From the NCBI GenBank assembly GCA_946886275.1, contig CAMPIH010000152.1, positions 1 through 5,279 on the forward strand: DNA of 5,279 bases, in the 5' to 3' direction. The notes beneath the pieces were generated by a model. It made no database searches and had not been told where the DNA came from. It worked only from the letters and a program-made list of their open reading frames with translations. The stretch is from an uncultured Sphingosinicella sp. (lineage in GTDB: Bacteria > Pseudomonadota > Alphaproteobacteria > Sphingomonadales > Sphingomonadaceae). Positions 1 to 5,279 of this stretch are shown piece after piece; the stretch's first letter is position 1; every line of letters starts with the position of its first letter. A program made the translations under genes and the position numbers.

Positions 1-9
1 GCCCAGGTA

Positions 10-118
10 GGGGAAAGCGGGACTGGGGATTAGGGACCAGGGACTGAAGGTCCGAACGGTTCTCGACTGGCGGTGCAGGGCGAGGCTCTCATCCCAGTCC
101 CCAGTCCCCAGTCGTCCC
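10..118. repeat. G-rich heptamer inverted repeat just after purK
   Basis: The right arm (93-113) is three exact tandem copies of CCCAGTC, which is GACTGGG on the purK coding strand. The left arm (21-48) reads on the plus strand as the degenerate heptads GACTGGG, GATTAGG, GACCAGG, GACTGAA. The arms are therefore inverted copies around a spacer of about 45 bases. Folded by eye in the purK transcript they give a long stem: most heptad pairs match, with G-U wobbles and about one mismatch in the aligned heptads. G runs at 10-13, 19-21, 25-28, 33-35 and 40-42 on the plus strand, and four runs on the minus strand within 93-118, each fit a canonical four-tract G-quadruplex pattern. No clear U tract follows the stem, so this is not a textbook intrinsic terminator, though it could end or protect the purEK message. 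The gene-free stretch 1-117 holds nothing else I can recognise. Confidence 0.75.
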
Positions 119-1197
119 TACTCCGTGCTCTCGAATACCAAACGCGTCACATGGCCCATCTTGCGGCCTTCACGCGCTTCGCCCTTGCCGTAGAGATGGA
201 GATGGGCGCTTCGATCGGCGACGATCGAGGGCCAGGCCTCCACGTCGCTTCCGATCAGGTTGCGCATCTCCACCCTCGGCGCGGTCAGCTCCGTCGAACC
301 GAGCGGCAGCCCGCAAATGGCCCGGACGTGATTCTCGAACTGGGAGGTCAGGGCGCCCTCGATCGTCCAGTGGCCACTATTGTGGACCCTCGGCGCCATC
401 TCGTTGAAGATTGCCTCGTTGCCGATTGCGAAGAATTCGAGGGTCAGGACCCCGACATAGTCGAGCGCGTCGGCCACTCTCCGGGCGAGCGCTTCGGCCG
501 CCACGATTGCCGGCCGAAGACCAGCGTCCGCCGGGGCGGACGACGATTTCAAGATGCCGCCTTCGTGCCTGTTCTGGGGGGTCGGCCAGAGCCTGGTCTC
601 GCCGTTCGCCGAGCGGCATAGAAGGACCGAGAATTCCGCGTCGAACGGCACGAAGGCCTCGAGCACGCACGGCGCCCCGCGAACCGAAGCCCAGGCCGCC
701 TCGCAATCCGCCGAAGCCTCGATCCGGACCTGTCCCTTGCCGTCATAGCCGAATCGGCGCGTCTTCAGGATCGCCGGCGGTCCGAGCTCGGCGATCGCTG
801 CTCCGAGCCCGGCAAGATCGTCGACGGCGGCGAAGGGCGCGGGCCGGCCCTGCTCGCCGACCACGAACATTTTCTCCCGAAGCCGGTCCTGAGCGATCTC
901 GAGGGCCTCGCGGGGCGGATGAAGCGGCACCCGCTCGGCAAGCGCCGCGAGCGGGGCCGCGGCGATATTCTCGAACTCGTAGGTGGCGACGTCGACCTCG
1001 CCTGCGAAACGGGCCAAAGCTTCGGCATCGTCGAAGGCGCCGCGCGTGAAGCGGGCCGACACTCCGGCCGCCGGCGGATCCTCGTCAGGAGCGTAGATGT
1101 GGCATTTGTACCCGAGCTGGGCTGCGGCCATCGCCAGCATCCGGCCGAGCTGGCCCCCGCCGACGATCCCGATGACCGATCCCGGGGCGACCGTCAT
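118..1197 (-). CDS. purK: N5-carboxyaminoimidazole ribonucleotide synthase PurK
   Basis: Catalyses ATP- and bicarbonate-dependent carboxylation of AIR to N5-CAIR in de novo purine synthesis, in the cytoplasm. The 359 residues match the usual family length of about 355-380. The N-terminal pre-ATP-grasp domain opens with the PurK signature GGGQLGRM (13-20). The ATP-grasp domain carries [13 protein letters not shown] (144-156), with the ATP-contacting Lys145 and a glycine-rich loop. The expected metal-binding acidic residues are Glu254 (TLEFF) and Glu266 in NEMAPR (265-270), followed by HNSGHWT (272-278), a hallmark of PurK. The C-terminal domain ends with [17 protein letters not shown], typical of the family. 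The start is the ATG of an ATGA overlap with the purE stop. I see no strong Shine-Dalgarno before it, so translational coupling to purE is likely. The stop is TAG at 118-120, which overlaps the start of the heptamer repeat. Confidence 0.97.
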   Translation of the reverse strand: MTVAPGSVIGIVGGGQLGRMLAMAAAQLGYKCHIYAPDEDPPAAGVSARFTRGAFDDAEALARFAGEVDVATYEFENIAAAPLAALAERVPLHPPREALEIAQDRLREKMFVVGEQGRPAPFAAVDDLAGLGAAIAELGPPAILKTRRFGYDGKGQVRIEASADCEAAWASVRGAPCVLEAFVPFDAEFSVLLCRSANGETRLWPTPQNRHEGGILKSSSAPADAGLRPAIVAAEALARRVADALDYVGVLTLEFFAIGNEAIFNEMAPRVHNSGHWTIEGALTSQFENHVRAICGLPLGSTELTAPRVEMRNLIGSDVEAWPSIVADRSAHLHLYGKGEAREGRKMGHVTRLVFESTE

Positions 1198-1682
1198 TCG
1201 GGCCGTTCGGCAACGGCGTCGGTCTGCTTCGCCCGCCAGTTATCGAGCCGTTCGGCCAGTTCGGAATCCGTGTTCGCGAGAATGGCCGCGGCGAGCAGTC
1301 CGGCATTGGCGGCGCCCGCCTTGCCGATCGCCAGTGTCCCGACCGGCACCCCCGCCGGCATCTGGGCGATAGAGAGAAGGCTGTCGAGGCCGGCAAGGCT
1401 CTTCGACTCGACCGGTACGCCGAGCACGGGAATCCGGGTCATCGACGCCGCCATGCCGGGCAGATGGGCGGCACCGCCGGCGCCGGCGACGATCACCTGA
1501 AGGCCGCGCGAGACGGCGCTCTTCGCATAATCGTAGAGCCGCTCCGGAGTCCGATGGGCCGAGACGATCCGCGTCTCGTACGGCACCTCCAGCGAATCGA
1601 GAATGTCGGCCGCATGGCGCATCGTCTCCCAGTCGGAGCGACTGCCCATGATGATGCCGACGAGGGGCGCTTCGCTCTCCAT
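1194..1682 (-). CDS. purE: N5-CAIR mutase PurE (class I)
   Basis: Moves the carboxylate of N5-CAIR to carbon 4, giving CAIR, the step directly after PurK; in bacteria the enzyme is a cytoplasmic octamer. The 162-residue length is normal for class I PurE. Visible motifs are MGSRSDW (12-18), which binds substrate phosphate, SAHRTP (41-46) with the expected catalytic His43, [11 protein letters not shown] (67-77), and the segment around [10 protein letters not shown] and [14 protein letters not shown] (93-120). Co-occurrence with PurK supports the mutase role rather than a direct AIR carboxylase (class II). The start is ATG at 1682, because the next Met (12) lies inside the phosphate-binding motif and no in-frame start is seen close upstream. 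The gene overlaps purK by four bases (ATGA). It follows the small exported-protein gene after 125 bases, so it may have its own promoter, but I found no convincing one. Confidence 0.97.
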   Translation of the reverse strand: MESEAPLVGIIMGSRSDWETMRHAADILDSLEVPYETRIVSAHRTPERLYDYAKSAVSRGLQVIVAGAGGAAHLPGMAASMTRIPVLGVPVESKSLAGLDSLLSIAQMPAGVPVGTLAIGKAGAANAGLLAAAILANTDSELAERLDNWRAKQTDAVAERPE

Positions 1683-1684
1683 GT

Positions 1685-1690
1685 CTCCCC
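1685..1690 (-). promoter_or_regulatory. ribosome binding site of purE, closely spaced
   Basis: GGGGAG on the minus strand sits only two bases (AC) before the purE ATG at 1682. This is shorter than the usual 5-9 base spacing. The protein alignment leaves no later start, because the next Met lies in the conserved MGSRSDW motif. Either initiation tolerates the short spacing or another element contributes. Confidence 0.45.
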
Positions 1691-1781
1691 AACCCGCTTG
1701 GACCGACGAAGCGCAACCTCTTATCCAGCCCCCGGGCGTCCGGCAATCGCCCGCCTTGCCCTGGCAGGATTAAAGTGTGGC

Positions 1782-1807
1782 CTTGAAGAGGCGCCGAGGC
1801 CTTCGAG
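1782..1807 (-). terminator. weak hairpin after the small exported-protein gene
   Basis: Directly after the TGA at 1808-1810 an imperfect inverted repeat can form. CTTGAA plus GGC (1782-1787, 1790-1792) pairs with GCC plus TTCGAG (1799-1807), with a two-base bulge, one G-T wobble and a six-base loop. It is placed where a terminator would be, but no U tract follows in the minus direction, so it may only be a 3'-end hairpin or chance in GC-rich DNA. Confidence 0.25.
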
Positions 1808-2212
1808 TCAGCGGTTGTGCTGCTCGCGCGCCGCCTTCCACGCCCGGTGAGCGCAGCCCGTCCAGCCGCCCGGACCGACGGTTGAGCAGGACCCGATTCC
1901 CGAATCGCCCTGTTCGTAGAGCTGGTGGCGTTCCCTCGAGACGCTGGCGACCGGTCCGTTAGGATCCCATGCCTGGCGGGGCAGGCGGTAGCGCTCGCTT
2001 TCGCCGCGACGCGCGCAGATGACGATCTCTTCTTCGTCGCCAGCCGGCTCACAGTCGCGAAGCAGGCGCGGAAGAACCAGCTCGCGTTCGCGGCCGTCGA
2101 CGACGACCCTGTAGGCTTGATCCTGAGCCTGAGACGGCGACGTGAAAGCGGTCCCGCTCGAGGCGGCGGCGACCAGTCCGCGAAAAAGGAAGGCGGTGAT
2201 CGCCCTTGGCAT
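1808..2212 (-). CDS. small exported protein of unknown function, four cysteines
   Basis: I do not recognise a characterised family. The 134-residue product begins with a likely Sec signal peptide: a basic start (MPR), a hydrophobic stretch to about residue 23, and a plausible cleavage after Ala29 (SQA before QDQ). The mature part of about 105 residues contains Cys54, Cys66, Cys109 and Cys120, an even number that could form two periplasmic disulfides. It also has the segment EEIVICARRGESERYRLP (61-78) and a Gly/Trp-containing end. From memory, an 'IVVC-R...RYRLP' segment recurs in short exported hypothetical proteins of sphingomonads, supporting a periplasmic location and the taxonomic guess but giving no function. 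I chose the ATG at 2212 because it puts the signal peptide at the N terminus; a TTG start at 2275 would add 21 residues with no ribosome site. The Shine-Dalgarno before 2212 is weak. The gene lies alone between gpmA and purE with gaps on both sides. Confidence 0.8.
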   Translation of the reverse strand: MPRAITAFLFRGLVAAASSGTAFTSPSQAQDQAYRVVVDGRERELVLPRLLRDCEPAGDEEEIVICARRGESERYRLPRQAWDPNGPVASVSRERHQLYEQGDSGIGSCSTVGPGGWTGCAHRAWKAAREQHNR

Positions 2213-2260
2213 CCGCCCAGGGTGGGTCCCCAATCCTGCACGCCAGATGAATGGGGGCAG

Positions 2261-2283
2261 GGCCGGCGTCCGCAAGCGCCGCC
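2261..2283 (-). other. GC-rich hairpin in the gpmA to small-gene gap
   Basis: Within the 93-base gap (2213-2305), CGGCG (2264-2268) pairs with CGCCG (2277-2281) around an eight-base loop, and a GG/CC pair extends it past one bulged C. No U tract follows in the minus direction. It could attenuate readthrough from gpmA or belong to the leader of the downstream gene. It may equally be chance in GC-rich sequence. Confidence 0.2.
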
Positions 2284-2305
2284 GTTGATCTCTCCCGTCG
2301 AGCGA

Positions 2306-3004
2306 TCAGGAGGCGGGCTGTCGGTCCTTCAGATAGTAGCGCTCGACTTCGGCAAGCTGTTCGTCGAGCTCGTAGACGATCGGCTCACCGGTCGGGATTT
2401 CGAGGCCGGTAATCTCGTCGTCCGGGATGTTCGAAAGATGCTTGACGAGCGCCCGAAGCGAATTGCCGTGGGCGGAGATCAGGACGCGCTGACCGTCGCG
2501 GAGGGCCGGCGCGATCCTTTGCTCCCAATAAGGGAGGACTCGAGCGATCGTGTCCTTCAGACTTTCGGTCGCCGGGACCGCGATGCCCGAATAGCGGCGA
2601 TCATTGGTCAGATCATATTCGCTTCCCGACTCCATGGCCGGCGGCGGGATGTCGAAGGAACGCCGCCAGATCCGGACCTGCTCGTCGCCGTGACGGGCGG
2701 CCGTCGCCGCCTTGTCGAGGCCCGTGAGCCCGCCATAATGGCGCTCGTTCAGCCGCCAGTCCTTCTCCTCGGGAAGCCACAGCCGGCCCATCGCCTCCAG
2801 GGCGATATGAAGGGTCTTGATCGCCCGGGTCTGGAGGCTGGTGAAGCAGAGATCGAAATCCATGCCGCGGGCTGCGAGCAGCTCGCCGGCCGCTTTCGCT
2901 TCCGCCGCACCCTTCGCGGTAATGTCGACGTCCCACCAGCCGGTGAAGCGGTTCTCCAGGTTCCAGGCCGACTGGCCGTGACGGATCAGGACCAGGCGAG
3001 GCAT
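2306..3004 (-). CDS. gpmA: 2,3-bisphosphoglycerate-dependent phosphoglycerate mutase
   Basis: Interconverts 3-phosphoglycerate and 2-phosphoglycerate in glycolysis and gluconeogenesis, in the cytoplasm, through a phosphohistidine intermediate primed by 2,3-bisphosphoglycerate. The histidine phosphatase superfamily signature LIRHGQSAWN (6-15) supplies the phosphorylated His9. NRFTGWWDVD (18-27), Arg60 in LQTRA, RLNERHYGGLTGLDK (84-98) with the expected acid Glu87, and SAHGNSLRA (177-185) with the second active-site His179 are all present, so the enzyme should be active. At 232 residues it is somewhat shorter than the roughly 250-residue E. coli enzyme; from memory, lengths near this are usual in alphaproteobacteria. 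The GWWDVD, RHYGGLTGL and IPTGEPIVYEL segments separate it from cobalamin- or phytase-type relatives. Its ATG shares one base with the TAA of the peptidase gene (TAATG), and no strong Shine-Dalgarno is seen, so translation is probably coupled to that gene. Confidence 0.97.
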   Translation of the reverse strand: MPRLVLIRHGQSAWNLENRFTGWWDVDITAKGAAEAKAAGELLAARGMDFDLCFTSLQTRAIKTLHIALEAMGRLWLPEEKDWRLNERHYGGLTGLDKAATAARHGDEQVRIWRRSFDIPPPAMESGSEYDLTNDRRYSGIAVPATESLKDTIARVLPYWEQRIAPALRDGQRVLISAHGNSLRALVKHLSNIPDDEITGLEIPTGEPIVYELDEQLAEVERYYLKDRQPAS

Positions 3005-4137
3005 TAGCGGCGATACTCGCCGATCCGGTCGATGACGGCTTGGAGCGCGTCGAGGCAGGACCCGGCCAGCAATCGGCAGCGGTCGGGAGACCAGCCGTGG
3101 ACCCGGTCGGGAAGGCTGTCATTGTCCTTGAACGGCATTTCCAGGGTCATCGAGACGGCGCCGAATCGCTCCGCCAGCTGAGCCGTCGACATCGACAGAT
3201 TGGCCTTGCCCGGCGGCGGGATCTCATAGCCCTTCTCGGTCTGGAAATCCGGGGAGACCCTGACGAGGGCGTCGCTGAAGGCGTCGAACAGGTCCTGCTG
3301 CTCCTTCTTCCACCCCGGTATGCCTTCGAAGCCGGCGAGGAAATTGGCCGCGATCGCCTCGTCGCCATGGATGTCCATCGCGAAATCGACCCCGGTCTTC
3401 GCCATCTCCTGGAGCGCGTAATAGACCTCCGGACTGCGCTCCAGCGACGGCTCGTGCCACTCTCGGTTCAAATTGACGCCAACCGCGTTGGTGCGAAGAT
3501 GGCCTCTTTTAGAACCATCTGGGTTCATATTCGGGATGACGTGAAAGGTCGCCTTCTCGCGCAACCGGCGCGACACAGGGTCAGCATCGTCGAGCAGCTT
3601 GTCGAACGCGCCCTCCATCCACCATTCGGCCATGGTCTCGCCGGGATGCTGGCGCGCATAGAGCCAGACCTGAAGCGGCCCGCCGGGAATCCGGAAATAA
3701 TCCAGCTCCTGGCCGTCGATAGTCTGGCCGAGCGAGCGATATTCCACTCCCGGGAAGCTGGCGATCGAGGCGACCAGCTCATGATGCCGCTCCATCGTGT
3801 AAGGCGCGAAATAGGCGAACCAGACGCTGTTCGAATCGGGCGTGACCCGGATCGTCAGAACTCCGTCCTCATAGCTTGTGTCGACCCGCTCCCAGTCTTC
3901 GCGGTCATAGGACATGCAGGCGCGATAGTCCTGCCAGCCGTGGGGATAAGCGGATCCGGCGCCATTGAGGATCCGCAGATTGAGGGACCGACCTTCTCCG
4001 CCGGTGACTCGGAAGTAGAACCATTGATAGAAATCGGACTGGTGGTCCTTGGCGATCTCGAGGTCGATATTGTCGCCGTCTATGCCGGCGAGGCGAATGT
4101 TGCCGCCGTCAAAGGCGCACGAAACGGATAGATTCAT
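3004..4137 (-). CDS. M14 zinc carboxypeptidase, cytosolic carboxypeptidase (CCP)-like
   Basis: A metallo-carboxypeptidase of MEROPS family M14, in the group related to eukaryotic cytosolic carboxypeptidases (CCP/AGBL, tubulin deglutamylases). Residues 1-125 look like the N-terminal beta domain that CCPs carry before the catalytic domain, including FYQWFYFRV (36-44) and WFAYFAPYT (106-114). The catalytic domain has zinc ligands His164 and Glu167 in HPGET (164-168) and His257 in DIHGD (255-259). Substrate-side motifs are NMNPDG (203-208), RTNAVGVNLNREW (215-227) and the general base Glu333 in TLEMPFKD (331-338). All key catalytic residues are present at 377 residues. No signal peptide or membrane segment is visible, so it should be cytoplasmic. 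Bacterial members have been crystallised, but their natural substrates are not established to my knowledge. The start is the ATG of an ATGA overlap with the lipoprotein stop, with AGGG four bases upstream. Confidence 0.92.
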   Translation of the reverse strand: MNLSVSCAFDGGNIRLAGIDGDNIDLEIAKDHQSDFYQWFYFRVTGGEGRSLNLRILNGAGSAYPHGWQDYRACMSYDREDWERVDTSYEDGVLTIRVTPDSNSVWFAYFAPYTMERHHELVASIASFPGVEYRSLGQTIDGQELDYFRIPGGPLQVWLYARQHPGETMAEWWMEGAFDKLLDDADPVSRRLREKATFHVIPNMNPDGSKRGHLRTNAVGVNLNREWHEPSLERSPEVYYALQEMAKTGVDFAMDIHGDEAIAANFLAGFEGIPGWKKEQQDLFDAFSDALVRVSPDFQTEKGYEIPPPGKANLSMSTAQLAERFGAVSMTLEMPFKDNDSLPDRVHGWSPDRCRLLAGSCLDALQAVIDRIGEYRR

Positions 4138-4751
4138 CTGACCCTGATAGTGCGGCCCGATTCCCCGGGGAAGCCTTGAAAGAGTGCCGCGGCTAGCCTA
4201 TTGGCCGCCGCCGCCGGATGGGCCAGCGGGCTGCCCGCGCGCGCTTCGAGCTCGGCTCGCCCCTCCCACGCCACCGTCGCGTCGGAACGGCGCTGGATCC
4301 GGACTCCGAGCTCGGTGACGATGATCTCGTCCGAGCGGCCGCCGATCGGGATCGAGGCGCCGACACCGACTCCGACGCCGCTCCGCCCCCAGCCGCCGGT
4401 GCCGCCGCCGACGCCGATGCTGACCCCGGAGCGCTGTCGCATCGCCTCCCGGCTGCCTTGTTCGACCCGCACCACGGCGACCTGCTCGGAACGAGCATTG
4501 CCCCTCGTCACGCGCCAGCCGAGCAAGGCGAGCTCGCGCTCGACCGAGGTGGCGATCCGGTCGAATTCGAGGCTCGCGGCCCGTTCGGGATTGGCCGGCT
4601 CGACCCTGATCTCGCCGCGGGCAATTTCCTGGCCGAGATGGAATCGGGTGACGGAGGCGCTGCTTTCGAGGCCGGAGCCGCGGTCGGTCGCGCACGCCGA
4701 AAGCGACAAGGCGAGCAGTAGGGCGCCTGCGCCCGAAAGAGTTTTTTTCAT
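4134..4751 (-). CDS. DUF4136-like outer-envelope lipoprotein
   Basis: A 205-residue predicted lipoprotein. A short Lys-rich start (MKK), a hydrophobic core and the lipobox LSAC (17-20) give lipidation at Cys20. Ala at +2 would allow sorting to the outer membrane. The mature part resembles DUF4136 proteins: SVTRFHLG (33-40), IRVEPANP (48-55), a helix around SLEFDRIATSVERELALLGW (60-79), a Gly/Val-rich centre (109-138), the strand segment EIIVTELGVRIQRR (142-155), WEGRAELEAR (162-171), and the C-terminal LFQGFPGESGRTI (190-202). The biochemical role of DUF4136 is unknown. I chose ATG at 4751 because it begins the signal peptide and has GAGG six bases upstream; the frame stays open to 4856, but that extension would hide the signal sequence and run into the galE start region. 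It is the first gene of the run with the peptidase and gpmA. Confidence 0.88.
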   Translation of the reverse strand: MKKTLSGAGALLLALSLSACATDRGSGLESSASVTRFHLGQEIARGEIRVEPANPERAASLEFDRIATSVERELALLGWRVTRGNARSEQVAVVRVEQGSREAMRQRSGVSIGVGGGTGGWGRSGVGVGVGASIPIGGRSDEIIVTELGVRIQRRSDATVAWEGRAELEARAGSPLAHPAAAANRLAAALFQGFPGESGRTIRVR

Positions 4752-4779
4752 GCCGCACCTCGTCCCGAACGAAGAGGAA

Positions 4780-4807
4780 TGTATAGGGCCTGTAACAACT
4801 TTGTCGT
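4780..4807 (-). promoter_or_regulatory. candidate promoter of the lipoprotein-peptidase-gpmA run
   Basis: On the minus strand TATACA (4780-4785) matches four of six -10 consensus bases. ACGACA (4802-4807), 16 bases upstream, matches four of six -35 bases. Transcription would begin near 4773, leaving a leader of about 20 bases that contains the GAGG ribosome site at 4758-4761. It lies in the 91-base divergent gap shared with galE. I could not find an equally good promoter for galE on the plus strand. Confidence 0.35.
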
Positions 4808-4842
4808 GGATTCGCTGCATCGGCCAGCGAAGCGGAGTAGGG

Positions 4843-5279
4843 ATGACGGATCGCAACGAAAGGCTGCCGGTGCTGGTGACCGGCGGCGCCGGTTATATCG
4901 GAAGCCATGCCGTGCTCGCCTTGCTCGATTCGGGCTGGCCGGTGGTTGTGATCGACAATCTCTCGACGGGGTTCGAGTGGGCCGTCCCCGAAGGCGTCCC
5001 TTTCGCCCGCGGCGATATCGCCGATCAGGATCTGGTGGGGCGGCTCATCGCCGATCATGGGATCGGCGCGATCATCCACTTCGCGGGTTCGATCATCGTT
5101 CCGGAATCGGTCGAGAATCCGCTCAAATATTACGAGAACAACACCGCCAAGACGCGATCGCTGCTGGAGAGCGCCGTCCGAGGCGGAGTTCGCCACTTCC
5201 TCTTCTCCTCGACCGCGGCGACCTACGGGATTCCCGAGCGTGTGCCGATCGACGAGCAGACCCGAACCCAGCCGATCAA
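4843..5279 (+). CDS. galE: UDP-glucose 4-epimerase GalE, N-terminal part, cut by window edge
   Basis: Interconverts UDP-glucose and UDP-galactose using tightly bound NAD, in the cytoplasm. The 145 complete codons seen are a bit less than half of a typical protein of about 335 residues; the 3' end lies beyond the window. The extended short-chain dehydrogenase fold is clear: the NAD-binding glycine motif VTGGAGYIGSH (12-22), VIDNLSTG (36-43) after the second strand, the GDI segment (57-59), IHFAGSIIVPESV (78-90), KYYENN (95-100) and the active-site segment FSSTAATYG (121-129). Position 124, the catalytic Ser in E. coli GalE, is Thr here, which can fill the same role in this superfamily. The YxxxK motif is past the edge. 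ATG at 4843 has GGAG five bases upstream. UDP-N-acetylglucosamine epimerase activity cannot be excluded from this half. It is divergent from the lipoprotein gene and may feed surface polysaccharide synthesis, which is inference. Confidence 0.93.
   Translation, partial: MTDRNERLPVLVTGGAGYIGSHAVLALLDSGWPVVVIDNLSTGFEWAVPEGVPFARGDIADQDLVGRLIADHGIGAIIHFAGSIIVPESVENPLKYYENNTAKTRSLLESAVRGGVRHFLFSSTAATYGIPERVPIDEQTRTQPI

Noticed and set aside
73..621. A 182-codon plus-strand frame over the repeat and the 3' part of purK
   Set aside because: It begins in the repeat region and is antisense to conserved PurK sequence, with no recognisable domain.
1240..2241. A 333-codon minus-strand frame overlapping purE and the small exported gene
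   Set aside because: It runs out of frame through PurE, which has intact signatures, and its product is a low-complexity Arg/Pro/Ser-rich sequence.
2213..2275. TTG start at 2275 for the small exported protein
   Set aside because: It adds 21 residues ahead of a clear signal peptide and has no ribosome binding site.
1925..3007. A 360-codon open frame on the plus strand across gpmA and the small exported gene
   Set aside because: It spans two real minus-strand genes and their gap, shows no domain, and is explained by codon bias.
3040..4131. A 363-codon open frame on the plus strand, almost the mirror of the peptidase gene
   Set aside because: It is antisense to a gene with complete catalytic motifs. 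The translation is Arg/Ala/Gly/Val-rich with no recognisable family. Long antisense frames are expected in GC-rich genes with biased third positions.
4741..4748. Run of seven T on the plus strand as a possible terminator U tract
   Set aside because: It encodes the Lys codons at the start of the lipoprotein signal peptide on the other strand, and no plus-strand gene ends there.
4752..4856. N-terminal extension of the lipoprotein to an upstream ATG at 4856
   Set aside because: It would bury the lipoprotein signal peptide, overlap the galE start and cross the candidate promoter. ATG 4751 has a well-placed GAGG.
1..5279. CRISPR array, transposase, phage genes, tRNA, rRNA or a novel defence system
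   Set aside because: None found. The gene set is metabolic and envelope-related, and the only tandem repeat is the heptamer array at the left end, which lacks spacer-like structure.

Overview
The window is GC-rich bacterial DNA. Its gene content points to an alphaproteobacterium, most likely a sphingomonad (Sphingomonadaceae). That placement rests on protein style: a DUF4136-type lipoprotein with a Gly/Val-rich centre, a small exported protein with an 'EIVICARRGESERYRLP' segment familiar from sphingomonad hypothetical proteins, and a short GpmA. No 16S or other phylogenetic marker is present, so the assignment is an inference from memory of these families.

Layout, right to left for the minus strand. 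A 91-bp divergent intergenic region (4752-4842) separates galE (plus strand, cut by the right edge) from a minus-strand run. That run starts with a DUF4136-like lipoprotein (4134-4751), then an M14 carboxypeptidase of the cytosolic carboxypeptidase (CCP)-like group (3004-4137), then gpmA, the 2,3-bisphosphoglycerate-dependent phosphoglycerate mutase (2306-3004). Their junctions are ATGA and TAATG overlaps, so the three very probably form one translationally coupled transcript. After a 93-bp gap comes a small exported four-cysteine protein of unknown function (1808-2212). After a 125-bp gap come purE (1194-1682) and purK (118-1197), again joined by an ATGA overlap. Downstream of purK, 1-117 holds no gene. 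It holds a heptamer-based inverted repeat whose first repeat unit begins inside the purK stop codon.

Functionally, PurK and PurE together convert AIR to CAIR in de novo purine synthesis, GpmA interconverts 3- and 2-phosphoglycerate, and GalE interconverts UDP-glucose and UDP-galactose. The peptidase and lipoprotein have no clear pathway link to these, and their coupling to gpmA is the most curious gene arrangement here. The rest looks like ordinary chromosomal housekeeping DNA: I saw no mobile element, CRISPR array, tRNA or rRNA. The least explained element is the G-rich heptamer inverted repeat at the left end, which carries a four-tract G-quadruplex motif on each strand.
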